Numbered from the stretch's first letter, positions 52,441 through 61,982 are shown. The stretch is DNA of 64,000 nt from an uncultured bacterium (GCA_947643595.1 CANRWP010000003.1:29121-93120), one strand, 5' to 3'. Made by a program: numbers and translations. The notes: generated from the letters alone by a model not told the origin.

Positions 52441-53655
52441 ATGAAGAGAAAAATGTTGGCAATGTTATTGACGGGTATGATGGCGGCTTCTCTGTTGGCA
52501 GGCTGTGGCAATACGGCGCAGGAGACGGCTTCGGAGACGGCGCCGGAAGAGGAGGCCGCGGCGGAGGAGACGGAGACGCAGGAAGAGCCGGCCGGGGAGG
52601 CGGAGGAAGCAACGGCGGAGGGAGCCGGGAAATCCGCCTACGGTGATGTGACAGCAAAAGAAAATTATAATCTGTATGTTATTGTGAAGAGTATGAGTTC
52701 GGATTTCTGGCGCGCGGCTGCGGACGGTGCGGAGGATGAGGCGCAGGCGCTGGGTGTGACCGTGACTGTGATCGGGCCGAGTTCCAACACGGATATAGCG
52801 GACCAGGTACAGATGCTGAATAATGCGGTCAACAGCAAGCCGGACGGCATTGGGATCGCGGCGAGTGATAAGGAGGCGGTGATGGATTCCCTGCAGGCGG
52901 CCAAAGACATGGGCATTCCGGTCATATGCTTCAACTCAGGGGTTCCCAACGCGCCTGAGGGAAGCGTGTATGCGACGGCTTCCACAAACAACTATAACGC
53001 CGGCGGCATTGCGGCCGAAAACATGTATGCGGCGCTGAAAGATACCATTGCGTCGGCGGATGCACCGGTCAGGATCGGCGTGGTAAACCAGGATGTCACC
53101 AGCGAGTCCGTTATCGACAGAGGGCTGGGATTCATCGATAAAATGATGGAGCTGGTGAAGGCGGACGGAAAGAGTGCGGCGGTGATCGGAAGCGACAAGT
53201 ATGTGGCGGATGCGGCGGAATCGGGTGACGAAAGTACGGCGGATGTGATCATCGAGGTGAAGGTTCCGGCACAGGCCACCAGTGAACTGTGCGCTATTGA
53301 GGCGGGGGTGCTGCTGAATGAGCAGGATCTGATCGGGATCATGGGAACAAACCAGGAGACGGCGGAGGGGATCATTACCGCGGATGATCTTCTCGGGAAG
53401 ATCGGAACGGATCCGGCTGCCGGCGAGATCATTGCCTGCGGTTTCGACTCGGGCGCAACCATCATCGGAGCGATCGAGGGAGGAAGGATGTACGGGGCGG
53501 TGACGCAGTCTCCGAGATATCAGGGGCAGATCACCGTGGATCTGCTGACGATGATCGCAAACGGGGAGGAAGTGCAGGACGAAGAGACACCGGCATTCTG
53601 GTACAACAAAGAGAACATGAATGATCCGGAAATTGCGCCGAACCTTATCAAATAA
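52441..53655 (+). CDS. sugar-binding lipoprotein (RbsB/periplasmic-binding type 1)
   Basis: 404 aa. Lipoprotein signal with lipobox LLAGC (Cys 22), an acidic linker to about residue 65, then a type 1 solute-binding fold: NLYVIVKSMSSDFWRAAADGAEDEA, QMLNNAVNSKPDGIGIAA, GIVNQD-like segments, and IMGTNQETAEGII. The two-lobe fold is complete. No RbsC permease or ABC ATPase gene follows, so the importer is incomplete here or uses a remote one. AGGAGG precedes the ATG, 27 bases after the UlaG-like stop. Confidence 0.9.
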   Translation: MKRKMLAMLLTGMMAASLLAGCGNTAQETASETAPEEEAAAEETETQEEPAGEAEEATAEGAGKSAYGDVTAKENYNLYVIVKSMSSDFWRAAADGAEDEAQALGVTVTVIGPSSNTDIADQVQMLNNAVNSKPDGIGIAASDKEAVMDSLQAAKDMGIPVICFNSGVPNAPEGSVYATASTNNYNAGGIAAENMYAALKDTIASADAPVRIGVVNQDVTSESVIDRGLGFIDKMMELVKADGKSAAVIGSDKYVADAAESGDESTADVIIEVKVPAQATSELCAIEAGVLLNEQDLIGIMGTNQETAEGIITADDLLGKIGTDPAAGEIIACGFDSGATIIGAIEGGRMYGAVTQSPRYQGQITVDLLTMIANGEEVQDEETPAFWYNKENMNDPEIAPNLIK

Positions 53656-53671
53656 ATTTGCCGGAAATGCT

Positions 53672-53700
53672 TTGTCAAAGCGCTCAAAATGTATTATACT
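53672..53700 (+). promoter_or_regulatory. sigma-A promoter before the PGDYG-like gene
   Basis: TTGTCA (53672-53677), 17 bp, TATACT (53695-53700), 57 bases before ATG 53758. Confidence 0.6.
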
Positions 53701-53757
53701 GAAATCAGACAGTATGGTAAAGCAACATGCAGTGTAATGCAGGAAAGGAGTGCCGTT

Positions 53758-54063
53758 ATGAAATGCAGAAGAACACCGATGGAAGCGGAAGTGGTGAAAT
53801 ATGAGCAGGGGCTCGGGCTGGAAGACGGGTATGAGCTCTGGTCGGACATTGTGACGAAAGTCTGGATCGTCACGGATTCCCTGATCAAGGTGACCAGGGC
53901 GGACGGCTCGATCGTATGCCCATATATTTTCCACCGCAGAGGACGCACTTTTATCAATGAGAATGATTATATTATCATTGACGGAGACGGAACGAAACAT
54001 GTCTGCGGGGAGGATAAGATATTCAGCCGTTATGAACCGATAGAGATCGATAAGATTTTATAA
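53758..54063 (+). CDS. PGDYG-like small protein
   Basis: 101 aa from ATG 53758 with GGAAAGGAG upstream; a longer frame from 53689 has no site. It resembles the small PGDYG-domain proteins common in phages: MKCRRTPMEAEVVKYE at the start and NENDYIIIDGDGTKHVCGEDKIFSRYEPI at the end, though the PGDY core reads ENDY. No phage genes are nearby. Function unknown. LysR follows after 17 bases. Confidence 0.55.
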   Translation: MKCRRTPMEAEVVKYEQGLGLEDGYELWSDIVTKVWIVTDSLIKVTRADGSIVCPYIFHRRGRTFINENDYIIIDGDGTKHVCGEDKIFSRYEPIEIDKIL

Positions 54064-54080
54064 AAGAGGGGAAATAACCA

Positions 54081-54986
54081 TTGACTCTGCAGCAACTAAA
54101 ATATGCATTGGCGATCGCGGACTGTGGTTCCATGAATGAGGCGGCGAAGCAGCTTTTTATCTCCCAGCCCAGTCTGTCGGAAACGATGAAGGAATTGGAG
54201 GCGGAGATCGGGATCGAAATTTTCCTGCGCTCCAACAGAGGCATCAGCCTTACGCCGGAGGGGGAAGAGTTTCTTGGCTATGCGAGGCAAGTGACAGAAC
54301 AGTTCGGGCTTTTACAGAGCAGATATATTGAAAAAAAGAAAAAAGAAAAATTCAGCGTGTCCACCCAGCATTACACTTTTGCCGTCAAAGCTTTTGTAGA
54401 GACGGTAAAAAAGCTGGGGATGGAGCGCTATGAGTACGCGGTGCATGAGACCACGACCTACGATGTGATCGCCAATGTCCGATCTTTCAAGAGTGAGATC
54501 GGCGTACTCTATCTGAATGATTTTAATGAAAAAGTTATGATGAAGACGATACAGGAAAACGGACTGGAATTTAAGGAACTGTTTTCCTGTAATACTTTTG
54601 TGTACCTCTGGTCCGGTCATCCTCTGGCGGGAAAAGAGGTGATCGCCATGGAAGAGCTGGATGACTATCCCTGCCTTTCCTTCGACCAGGGGAAGCACCA
54701 TTCTCTGTTTCTGGCTGAGGAGATGAAGAGCGATTATGAGTATAAGAGGCTGATCAAGGCCAATGATCGGGCGACTCTATTGAATTTGATGGTGGGACTC
54801 AATGCCTATACGCTCTGTTCGGGCATTATCTGTGAAGAGCTGAACGGCAGCGACTATATGGCGATACCGCTTCGGGAGACGGAGCGGATGCGGATCGGTT
54901 ATATTGTGCGGAAAGGGCAGAAGATAAGCAAGAGCGGAAGACTGTATATCGAGGAACTGAAAAAATATCAGGAGATGGCGATGTGA
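54081..54986 (+). CDS. LysR family transcriptional regulator
   Basis: 301 aa from TTG 54081 (GAGGGG upstream). N-terminal HTH: LKYALAIADCGSMNEAAKQLFISQPSLSETMKELEAEIG in two helices; C-terminal effector domain with the usual two sub-lobes (about residues 90-295). It lies directly before metQ on the same strand. A dyad at 55001-55017 matches the LysR Met-box layout, so it is probably an MtaR/MetR-type regulator of methionine uptake. That function is inferred from the operator and neighbour. Confidence 0.9.
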   Translation: MTLQQLKYALAIADCGSMNEAAKQLFISQPSLSETMKELEAEIGIEIFLRSNRGISLTPEGEEFLGYARQVTEQFGLLQSRYIEKKKKEKFSVSTQHYTFAVKAFVETVKKLGMERYEYAVHETTTYDVIANVRSFKSEIGVLYLNDFNEKVMMKTIQENGLEFKELFSCNTFVYLWSGHPLAGKEVIAMEELDDYPCLSFDQGKHHSLFLAEEMKSDYEYKRLIKANDRATLLNLMVGLNAYTLCSGIICEELNGSDYMAIPLRETERMRIGYIVRKGQKISKSGRLYIEELKKYQEMAM

Positions 54987-55000
54987 GGAGAAAATTTGGC

Positions 55001-55017
55001 TATAGGATCAACCTATA
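55001..55017. promoter_or_regulatory. Met-box-like LysR operator of metQ
   Basis: TATAGG-ATCAA-CCTATA is a perfect 17-bp dyad with T-n11-A. It has the TATAG-n7-CTATA form of the streptococcal MtaR/MetR Met-box. The metQ -10 (TATACT, 55063-55068) has no good -35. If transcription starts near 55075 the box is centred at about -66, the usual LysR activator position. Confidence 0.7.
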
Positions 55018-55104
55018 ACCGAGTAAAGGTTTCGCGTATTAGCGCTTTTTACAAAATAGAGGTATACTCTTTCTTGTCAGAAAACAGAAAGAGGAGGAAA
55101 CATT

Positions 55105-56013
55105 ATGAAGAAAAGAGCATTGGCAGTTCTCCTGACAGGAGTGCTGGCAGCAGGTATTTTAACTGGATGCGGCAGCACGGCTGAGGAGAAAGAGACGGAA
55201 ACTGCCGCGGCGGAAGAGGAGCAGGAAGAGGCAGCTCCGGCGGAGAGTGAGGATGCCGGTGAAGAGAGTTCGGCGGAGGAAAAAGGAACTATTACAGTGG
55301 CTGCATCCCCCACGCCCCATGCGGAGATTCTGGAAGTGGCAAAACCGATCCTGGCTGAACAGGGCTGGAATCTGGAGATTACTCAGTTTGATGATTACAT
55401 TCTGCCCAATCAGGTGGTGGACAGCGGGGAGATGGATGCGAACTATTTCCAGCACATCCCTTATCTCGATGAGTTCAATGCGGAGAGAGGAACCAAGCTC
55501 GTGAATGCGGGCGGCATCCACTATGAGCCTTTCGGCATTTATCCCGGTACAAAGAAGAGCCTTGATGAGATTGCGGACGGCGATGTGATCGCGGTACCCA
55601 ACGATACGACGAACGAGGCCAGAGCGCTTCTGCTTCTGCAGGACAACGGCCTGATCACTTTGGAGGAGGGCGCAGGCCTGACGGCGACGGTGCAGGACAT
55701 CGTGGAGAATCCTCACAATCTTGAGATCAAGGAGCTGGAAGCGGCCCAGGTGCCCAGGGTGGTGGAAGAGGTTGCCTTTGTGGTTCTGAACGGCAACTAT
55801 GCACTGCAGGCAAACTTCAGCGTGGCAAAAGATTCCATCGCTTATGAGAGCGCAGATTCCGAGGCGGCTAAGACCTATGTGAATGTGATCGCCGTAAAGG
55901 AAGGCAGCGAGAACAGTGAAGGCATCAAAGCGCTGGTGGACGTGCTGAAATCTGATGAGATCAAACAGTATATCAATGAGCATTATGACGGAGCGGTGAT
56001 TCCGTTTAACTGA
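55105..56013 (+). CDS. metQ: MetQ/NlpA family methionine-binding lipoprotein
   Basis: 302 aa. Lipobox ILTGC (Cys 22), acidic linker, then the NlpA/MetQ fold: ITVAASPTPHAEIL, QFDDYILPNQVVDSGEMDANYFQHIPYLDEFN in two runs, GIHYEPFGIYPGTKKSLDEI, IAVPNDTTNEARALLLLQ and the final YDGAVIPF. These are the standard MetQ landmarks. metN (ATPase) and metI (permease) are not adjacent; a Y-family polymerase follows. AGAGGAGG precedes the ATG. Confidence 0.95.
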   Translation: MKKRALAVLLTGVLAAGILTGCGSTAEEKETETAAAEEEQEEAAPAESEDAGEESSAEEKGTITVAASPTPHAEILEVAKPILAEQGWNLEITQFDDYILPNQVVDSGEMDANYFQHIPYLDEFNAERGTKLVNAGGIHYEPFGIYPGTKKSLDEIADGDVIAVPNDTTNEARALLLLQDNGLITLEEGAGLTATVQDIVENPHNLEIKELEAAQVPRVVEEVAFVVLNGNYALQANFSVAKDSIAYESADSEAAKTYVNVIAVKEGSENSEGIKALVDVLKSDEIKQYINEHYDGAVIPFN

Positions 56014-56156
56014 TAAGGATTAAAGCATTTAAGTATTGTGCGGCTATGGGGAAACCTGTAGCTGCATTTTTATGCTCTGGAATTCTTTTCCTCTTTACAG
56101 GAGAACGTATGTTTGTTATAGTATAAAACGGATATACACATTTCTGAGGGACCGCA

Positions 56157-57722
56157 GTGAGGACCATGGAAAAGAAGGAGGAGAGGGAGACCTTGGCAGA
56201 AGAGCACACTTACATCGCAATAGACCTGAAATCTTTTTATGCTTCCGTGGAGTGCGTGGAGCGCAGTCTCAATCCGCTCACCACAAACCTCGTGGTGGCG
56301 GATGTATCGAGGACGGAGAAGACGATCTGTCTTGCGGTCTCCCCATCCCTCAAAGCTTACGGTATACCGGGCAGGGCAAGGCTTTTTGAAGTGGTGCAGA
56401 AAGTCAGGGAAGTGAATGCCGTGAGGCGGAGCCGGGCGCCCGGGGGAAAGCTTGCGGGGGAATCCTGTTTTGTGGACGAACTGCAGAGGCGCCCGGAGCT
56501 TGCGTTGTCCTACATCGCGGCTGTGCCCCGCATGGCTCACTATATGGAATACAGTGCAAAAATCTACCGGATCTACCTGAAATATATTGCGCCGGAGGAC
56601 ATCCATGTCTATTCCATCGATGAAATTTTCGCGGATGTTTCCTCTTATCTGAAAGGATATGCCATGACGGCAAGGGAGCTGGCGGGGACGATCATCCAGG
56701 ATATCCTTACACAGACCGGCATCACGGCCACGGCGGGCATCGGATCAAATCTGTATCTGTGCAAAGTGGCACTGGATATCGTGGCAAAACAGGTAAAACC
56801 GGATGAAAACGGAGTGCGCATTGCCGAGCTGAACGAAAGGAAATACCGGGAACTGTTGTGGGAACACAGACCCCTCACGGATTTCTGGAGGGTGGGAAAA
56901 GGCTATGCCAAAAAGCTGGAGGAGAGCGGCCTGTTCACTATGGGGGATATTGCGCGCTGCTCCTTGGGGAAAGACAACGAGTTCCACAATGAGGAACTGC
57001 TCTACAGATTGTTTGGCGTCAATGCGGAGTTATTGATCGACCATGCCTGGGGGTGGGAGCCGACGACGATCGCGCTGGTGAAGCAGTATAAGCCGGGGAC
57101 GAGCTGTATCAGCTCCGGGCAGGTGCTGCAGTGTCCGTATGATTTTGAGAGAGGGAAACTTGTCATAAAAGAGATGGCGGACTTTCTTGCGCTCGATCTG
57201 GTGGAGAAGAGGCTTGTGACGGACCAGATCGTGCTGACCGTGGGCTACGATATGGAAAATCTGGCGGATGCGGGGAGGCGCAGGGCGTACAAGGGAGAAG
57301 TGACGGTTGACCGCTACGGCAGAAGGATTCCGAAACATGCCCACGGTACGGCGAACCTGAGAGCGCAGACATCTTCGACAGAGGAGATCATGAGGGCCGT
57401 CCTGAAACTGTATGAAAATATTGTGAATCCGAATCTTTTGATCCGGCGGGTGAACATAACCGCGAACAACCTGACGGAGGAGGACAGAGCACAGGAGAAA
57501 GAAGAGAAGTTTGTCCAGATGGATCTGTTTACGGATTACAGGGCGATGGAACAACAGAAAAAGGAGGAGACACAGCGCAGAAAGAAAGAGAGGGCGCTGC
57601 AGGAAGCGGTATTGTCCGTGAAACATAAGTATGGAAAAAACGCCATGCTGAAGGGGATGAATCTGGAGGAGGGCAGCACGGGCAGGCTGAGGAACAGTCA
57701 GATCGGAGGGCACAGAGCATAA
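56157..57722 (+). CDS. Y-family DNA polymerase (DinB/UmuC-like)
   Basis: 521 aa from GTG 56157; ATG 56166, or TTG 56193 behind a stronger AAGGAGGAG, are alternative starts. Catalytic acids lie in YIAIDLKSFYASVECVER and VYSIDEIFADVSSYL; fingers/palm and little-finger regions follow. TTAGIGSN-like thumb segment reads TATAGIGSNLYLC. A C-terminal QMDLF (about residue 460) fits the beta-clamp-binding Q-x-D/L-L-F motif. These enzymes copy damaged DNA. The next gene is a YolD-like partner, overlapping by one base, the usual UvrX/YqjW-YolD pairing. Confidence 0.92.
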   Translation: MRTMEKKEERETLAEEHTYIAIDLKSFYASVECVERSLNPLTTNLVVADVSRTEKTICLAVSPSLKAYGIPGRARLFEVVQKVREVNAVRRSRAPGGKLAGESCFVDELQRRPELALSYIAAVPRMAHYMEYSAKIYRIYLKYIAPEDIHVYSIDEIFADVSSYLKGYAMTARELAGTIIQDILTQTGITATAGIGSNLYLCKVALDIVAKQVKPDENGVRIAELNERKYRELLWEHRPLTDFWRVGKGYAKKLEESGLFTMGDIARCSLGKDNEFHNEELLYRLFGVNAELLIDHAWGWEPTTIALVKQYKPGTSCISSGQVLQCPYDFERGKLVIKEMADFLALDLVEKRLVTDQIVLTVGYDMENLADAGRRRAYKGEVTVDRYGRRIPKHAHGTANLRAQTSSTEEIMRAVLKLYENIVNPNLLIRRVNITANNLTEEDRAQEKEEKFVQMDLFTDYRAMEQQKKEETQRRKKERALQEAVLSVKHKYGKNAMLKGMNLEEGSTGRLRNSQIGGHRA

Positions 57723-58120
57723 TGGGAAAATATGATGATATCATTGATCTGCCCCACCATGTGTCGGAGAGACATCCGCAGATGCCGGCGATGGACAGGG
57801 CCGCGCAGTTTTCACCGTTTGCTGCGCTGACGGGACACCGGGATATGATAGCGGAGGCGGAACGTCTGACAGAAAAGAAGATAGAGCTGGAGGAGGGAGA
57901 ACAGCAGGAGATCATGACTCGCCTGCAGATTCTTTTGGGGAAGATAAAGGAAAAGCCGGAAGCGGCGGTCACATATTTTGTCCCGGACGAAAAAAAGAGC
58001 GGGGGAAGCTATCGGACCGTATGCGGTGCGGTAATCAAAGTGGACGGGGACAAAAAACAGGTGGTGATGGAAAACGGGACAGAGATCCCGATGGAAGATA
58101 TCTGTAAGGTTTTTTTGTGA
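57722..58120 (+). CDS. YolD-like protein
   Basis: 132 aa; begins GKYDDIIDLPHHVSERHPQMPAMDRAAQFSPFAAL (in two segments), as in clostridial YolD-like proteins. Residues 80-130 form the small beta-domain (YFVPDEKKSGGSY, GAVIKVDGDKKQVVMENGTEIPM). YolD proteins are encoded with Y-family polymerases in Firmicutes and are probably their UmuD-like partners. Its start overlaps the polymerase stop by one base, so the pair is co-translated. Confidence 0.88.
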   Translation: MGKYDDIIDLPHHVSERHPQMPAMDRAAQFSPFAALTGHRDMIAEAERLTEKKIELEEGEQQEIMTRLQILLGKIKEKPEAAVTYFVPDEKKSGGSYRTVCGAVIKVDGDKKQVVMENGTEIPMEDICKVFL

Positions 58121-58152
58121 CTATTGCGCATAAAGAGAAGATACTATATAAT

Positions 58153-58189
58153 AAAACAGGCAGAAATCTTCAGATTTCCGCCTGTTTTT
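58153..58189. terminator. bidirectional intrinsic terminator
   Basis: ACAGGCaGAAATCT pairs with AGATTTCcGCCTGT around a TC loop, with T-runs on the plus strand and A-runs on the other side. It would end the polymerase-yolD transcript and the converging tRNA-Pro transcript. Confidence 0.8.
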
Positions 58190-58194
58190 ATCAC

Positions 58195-58268
58195 TCGGCG
58201 CGACAGGATTTGAACCTGCGACCTCTGCGTCCCGAACGCAGCGCTCTACCAAGCTGAGCCACGCGCCG
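58195..58268 (-). tRNA. tRNA-Pro (CGG anticodon)
   Basis: Minus strand. Acceptor stem CGGCGCG/CGCGCCG is perfect (7 bp) with discriminator A. D-arm GCTC-AGCTTGGTA-GAGC, anticodon stem CTGCG/CGCAG with loop TTCGGGA gives anticodon CGG (reads CCG, proline), and T-arm GCAGG-TTCAAAT-CCTGT. No CCA is encoded; GTG follows the discriminator base. Confidence 0.95.
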
Positions 58269-58399
58269 ACAATAAGAATCATTTCATTTGCGACAACTAT
58301 GATAATACCTCATTTTAGGTGAGATTGTCAAGCATGAATTAAAAAATGTGTTCAGAAGTGCTTCAGAGACCATAAGAAATATTGTGAGGGAGAATTCAG

Positions 58400-59137
58400 A
58401 TGGAATATACAGAGGAAAAAGTGAGAGAACTTCTCATGGAGATGGCGGAGCCTGACTACGCAAAATTTTCCGGATCTCTGCTCGGGCGTGAAGCGGTGAT
58501 GTTGGGGGTGCGCCTGCCGAGGATACGCGAACTGGCAAAGAAAGTCGCGGGGACGGACGGCAGGGAATATCTGGAAAAAACGCTGCCCGATACAGACGGG
58601 AGAGAAGCGGGAATACAATACATGGAGGAGCTGATGCTGTACGGTATGGTGATCGGCTGCATGAGGGAGAAGTTGGAAATATTGTTCCCCTACATCAGAA
58701 GATATGTTGCGCGGATCGACAACTGGTCTCTCTGTGACAGCTTCTGCGCCGGGCTGAAGCAGACAAAAAAGGAACCGGAACAGATGTGGGAATTTTTGCA
58801 GTCGTATCTGTGCTCAGACAAAGAATTTGATCTGCGTTTTGGCGTAGTCATGTTGATGGATTTCTATGTGACGCCGGACTATATAGATGAACTGCTGAGG
58901 ATATACGATGGTATTCATCATGAGGGCTATTATGTAAAGATGGCGGTAGCCTGGGCGCTGTCGGTTTGCCTTGTGAAACAGTGGGAAAAAAGTTTTTCCT
59001 ATATGGAATCTCCGGAGAATCACCTGGATGAATTTACTTATACAAAAACAGTGCAGAAATGCAGGGAAAGTTTTCGGCTGACAGAGGAACAGAAAGAACT
59101 ATTGAGAGAGCTGAAAAATAGAAGGGAAGCAAAATGA
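58400..59137 (+). CDS. DNA alkylation repair protein (AlkD-like HEAT-repeat glycosylase)
   Basis: 245 aa, the usual length. Helical repeats throughout. GVRLPRIRELAKKV is near residue 35, and IDNWSLCDSFCAGL (W and D in the DNA-contact region) is near 110. FDLRFGVVMLMDFYV and HEGYYVKMAVAWALSVCLVKQ match the AlkD pattern, including its conserved Trp/Asp surface. It excises positively charged alkylated bases. Its stop overlaps the next start by 4 bases (ATGA), so it is coupled to the rRNA methyltransferase. Confidence 0.93.
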   Translation: MEYTEEKVRELLMEMAEPDYAKFSGSLLGREAVMLGVRLPRIRELAKKVAGTDGREYLEKTLPDTDGREAGIQYMEELMLYGMVIGCMREKLEILFPYIRRYVARIDNWSLCDSFCAGLKQTKKEPEQMWEFLQSYLCSDKEFDLRFGVVMLMDFYVTPDYIDELLRIYDGIHHEGYYVKMAVAWALSVCLVKQWEKSFSYMESPENHLDEFTYTKTVQKCRESFRLTEEQKELLRELKNRREAK

Positions 59138-60381
59138 ATGTGATAGATATGGCGGTGTTAAAACCGGAAACGGATCTCGCCTGTCCGGCGACGGCAGTTT
59201 TAAAAAAGGGGGAAGGGCGCAGTTTAAAAGCGGGCGGTCTGTGGATATATGACAACGAGATGGCGGAAGTGAGAGGAAGTTTTGAGGACGGAGATATCCT
59301 TTCCGTGGAGGACTTCGACGGCTATTTTATGGGATATGGGTTTATCAACAGTGCATCCAGAATCAGGATCCGCATGTTATCCCGCAGGCCGGAACATAAG
59401 ATCACGCCGGCGTTTCTGGAGAGCAGAATCCGAAGCTGCTGGGAGTATCGGAAAAGTGTGATCGACACATCGAGCTGCCGTCTGATCTTCGGGGAGGCGG
59501 ATTTTCTTCCGGGGCTGGTGGTGGACAAGTTTTCGGATGTTCTTGTGGTGGAGTCTCTCGCACTGGGAATCGACAGATGGAAACCGCTGCTGCTGGAATA
59601 TCTGAAGAAGGCGCTGGCGGAAGACGGCATCGCGATACGCGGCGTCTATGAGCGCAGCGACGCGAAAGTGCGCCTGCAAGAGGGGATGGAGCGCTGCAAG
59701 GGCTTTATCGGGGAACCCTTTGATACAAAGGTGGAAATTTTGGAGAACGGCGTGCGCTATCAGGTGGATGTGAAAGATGGACAGAAGACCGGTTTTTTTC
59801 TGGATCAGAAAAACAACAGGGCGGCGATCCACAGACTCTGCCCCGGCAAGCGGGTGCTGGACTGCTTTACCCACACCGGCTCTTTCGCCCTGAATGCGGG
59901 CATTGCAGGGGCGGAATCTGTGCTCGGCGTGGATGCGTCTGAGTTTGGAGTAGAACAGGCAAAGGCGAACGCGAGGCTGAACGGACTGGAAGAGAAAGTT
60001 TCGTTCGTGTGTGCCGATGTGTTTGAGCTGCTGCCGGAGCTGGAGAAAAAGGGGGAGAGGTATGACGTGGTGATTTTGGATCCTCCCGCATTCACAAAGT
60101 CCAGACAGGCGACAAAGAACGCGGTGAAGGGGTACCGGGAGATCAATCTGCGGGGCATGAAGCTGGTGAGAGACGGCGGCTTTCTCGCCACCTGTTCCTG
60201 TTCCCATTTTATGGATCAGGAGTTGTTTGCGAAGACGATCCGGGAGGCGGCGCGAGGCGCCCATAAACGTCTGCGCCAGGTGGAGTTTCACACCCAGGCG
60301 CCCGACCATCCGATTCTCTGGGCGGCGGATGAGTCTTATTATTTGAAGTTCTATATTTTCCAGGTGTGCGGGGAACGGTAG
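59134..60381 (+). CDS. class I SAM-dependent rRNA methyltransferase (RlmI-like)
   Basis: 415 aa. N-terminal PUA domain (about residues 15-90, LKAGGLWIYDNEM and FINSASRIRIRML), a central strand region, and the SAM fold with KTGFFLDQKNNRAAIHRL, VLDCFTHTGSFALNAG, VLGVDAS and the DPPAFTKSRQ catalytic loop; the nucleophile Cys is in TCSCSHFM. The layout is that of RlmI/YccW 23S rRNA m5C methyltransferases and their Bacillus relatives. Exact target base not assigned. Start overlaps alkD. Confidence 0.9.
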   Translation: MNVIDMAVLKPETDLACPATAVLKKGEGRSLKAGGLWIYDNEMAEVRGSFEDGDILSVEDFDGYFMGYGFINSASRIRIRMLSRRPEHKITPAFLESRIRSCWEYRKSVIDTSSCRLIFGEADFLPGLVVDKFSDVLVVESLALGIDRWKPLLLEYLKKALAEDGIAIRGVYERSDAKVRLQEGMERCKGFIGEPFDTKVEILENGVRYQVDVKDGQKTGFFLDQKNNRAAIHRLCPGKRVLDCFTHTGSFALNAGIAGAESVLGVDASEFGVEQAKANARLNGLEEKVSFVCADVFELLPELEKKGERYDVVILDPPAFTKSRQATKNAVKGYREINLRGMKLVRDGGFLATCSCSHFMDQELFAKTIREAARGAHKRLRQVEFHTQAPDHPILWAADESYYLKFYIFQVCGER

Positions 60382-60410
60382 ATGCCTGGGAGTGAAGGGA
60401 GGAAAGCGCG

Positions 60411-61982
60411 ATGGGAAATTATTTGAATCCGGGGAATGAGAATTTTTATAAAGTGATAAATTCTGAAATATATGTGGACAAAACCGGGCTCCTGAAATAT
60501 ACGAACAGGGTGATCAATACCCTGCAGGGATATATCTGCGTCAGCCGTCCACGTCGTTTCGGGAAATCGACAGCAGCATATATGCTGGCGGCCTATTACG
60601 GCAGAGAGTGTGACTCGAAAGAACTATTTTCCGGTCTTGAAATTGCGGAGAGTGAGGATTTTTCAATATATCTGAATCAGTATGACACGATTTTCCTGAA
60701 TATGCAGGAGTTTTTAAGCCAGAGCAAAGATGTGCAGGAGATGCTTGATTTGCTTAAAAAGAGCGTTCTCTGGGACTTGCTGGAGAAATATCCCGAATAC
60801 CGCTATTTTGATAAAACGAATCTGACGAGAACAATGCAGGACATATACAGTAAGTCAAAAGTTCCTTTTGTTGTGATTATCGATGAATGGGATTGTGTTT
60901 TTCGTGAATACAAAAACGACAGGCCGGCCCAGGCGCAGTATCTTGATTTCCTGCGGGATTTGCTGAAGGATAAACGATATATTGCCATGGCATATATGAC
61001 AGGAATTTTACCGATCAGAAAGTACGGAACGCAGTCGGCGCTCAATATGTTTGACGAGTTTTCCATGATTGATCCGGGACCGCTGGCGGAATATGTGGGA
61101 TTTACGGAAGAGGAAGTGGAAAAACTTTGCGGACAGTATAAAATGGACATCGAAGAGGTGAAAAGCTGGTATGACGGATATTCTTTTGAAAGCGCCAAAT
61201 CTGTGTACAGCCCCCGCTCGGTGGTAAGCTGTATGCGCTTCAGGAAAATGGGAAATTACTGGAATCAGACGGAGACGTTTGAGACGTTGCAAATTTATAT
61301 TGATATGAATTTTGACGGATTGCGGGAAGATGTGCTGAGTATGATCGCGGGGGACAGGATTCCGGTGGATACGGGAAGTTTTACGAACGACATGGTTACG
61401 CTGCGGACGGAGGACGATGTTTTTACGTTGTTGATTCATCTCGGATATCTTGGATACGATGAGAGAGATCGATGCGTATTTATTCCAAACGGAGAAGTGC
61501 GCTCAGAATATGTGAATGCAGTTTCTGTATCGGAATGGGGAGAAGTATCGAAAGCGTTGAAAAATTCTGCGGACACATTAAATGCGATCTGGCAGGGGAG
61601 GCCGAAGCAGGTGGCGGAAGGGATACGGCAGGCCCATTTTGAAACTTCACATATACAGTATAATGATGAGAATGCGTTGAGCTATACGATTTCGCTTGCG
61701 CTTTACGCAGCCCGCAATTTTTATACGGTGCACAGGGAACTGGCCGGAGGAAAGGGCTTTGCGGATCTGGTATTCCTTCCGCGAAAACAGTTTCAGGATA
61801 AATCGGCGCTTGTGGTGGAGTTAAAGTGGGATAAGGATGCCCGGGGAGCGATAGAACAGATTAAGGAAAGAGAATATTGTAAAAGTCTGGAAGGATATGA
61901 GGGAAATATCATTTTGGTCGGTGTGAATTATGAGGTAAAGTCAAAGGAACATACATGTGTTATCGAGTGGCACGAAAGATGA
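60411..61982 (+). CDS. AAA-ATPase-like / PD-(D/E)XK protein (DUF1703)
   Basis: 523 aa. N-terminal AAA-ATPase-like domain with NEIYVDKTGLLKY-type start, P-loop SRPRRFGKSTAAYML (R-x-F-G-K-S), and VVIIDEWDCVFREY as Walker B. The C-terminal half (about residues 440-515) is a PD-(D/E)XK nuclease: GKGFADLVFLP and SALVVELKWDKDA give D and E-x-K, followed by AIEQIKEREYC. Members are widespread and expanded in gut bacteria, with no known role. GGGAGGAAAG precedes the ATG. Confidence 0.92.
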   Translation: MGNYLNPGNENFYKVINSEIYVDKTGLLKYTNRVINTLQGYICVSRPRRFGKSTAAYMLAAYYGRECDSKELFSGLEIAESEDFSIYLNQYDTIFLNMQEFLSQSKDVQEMLDLLKKSVLWDLLEKYPEYRYFDKTNLTRTMQDIYSKSKVPFVVIIDEWDCVFREYKNDRPAQAQYLDFLRDLLKDKRYIAMAYMTGILPIRKYGTQSALNMFDEFSMIDPGPLAEYVGFTEEEVEKLCGQYKMDIEEVKSWYDGYSFESAKSVYSPRSVVSCMRFRKMGNYWNQTETFETLQIYIDMNFDGLREDVLSMIAGDRIPVDTGSFTNDMVTLRTEDDVFTLLIHLGYLGYDERDRCVFIPNGEVRSEYVNAVSVSEWGEVSKALKNSADTLNAIWQGRPKQVAEGIRQAHFETSHIQYNDENALSYTISLALYAARNFYTVHRELAGGKGFADLVFLPRKQFQDKSALVVELKWDKDARGAIEQIKEREYCKSLEGYEGNIILVGVNYEVKSKEHTCVIEWHER

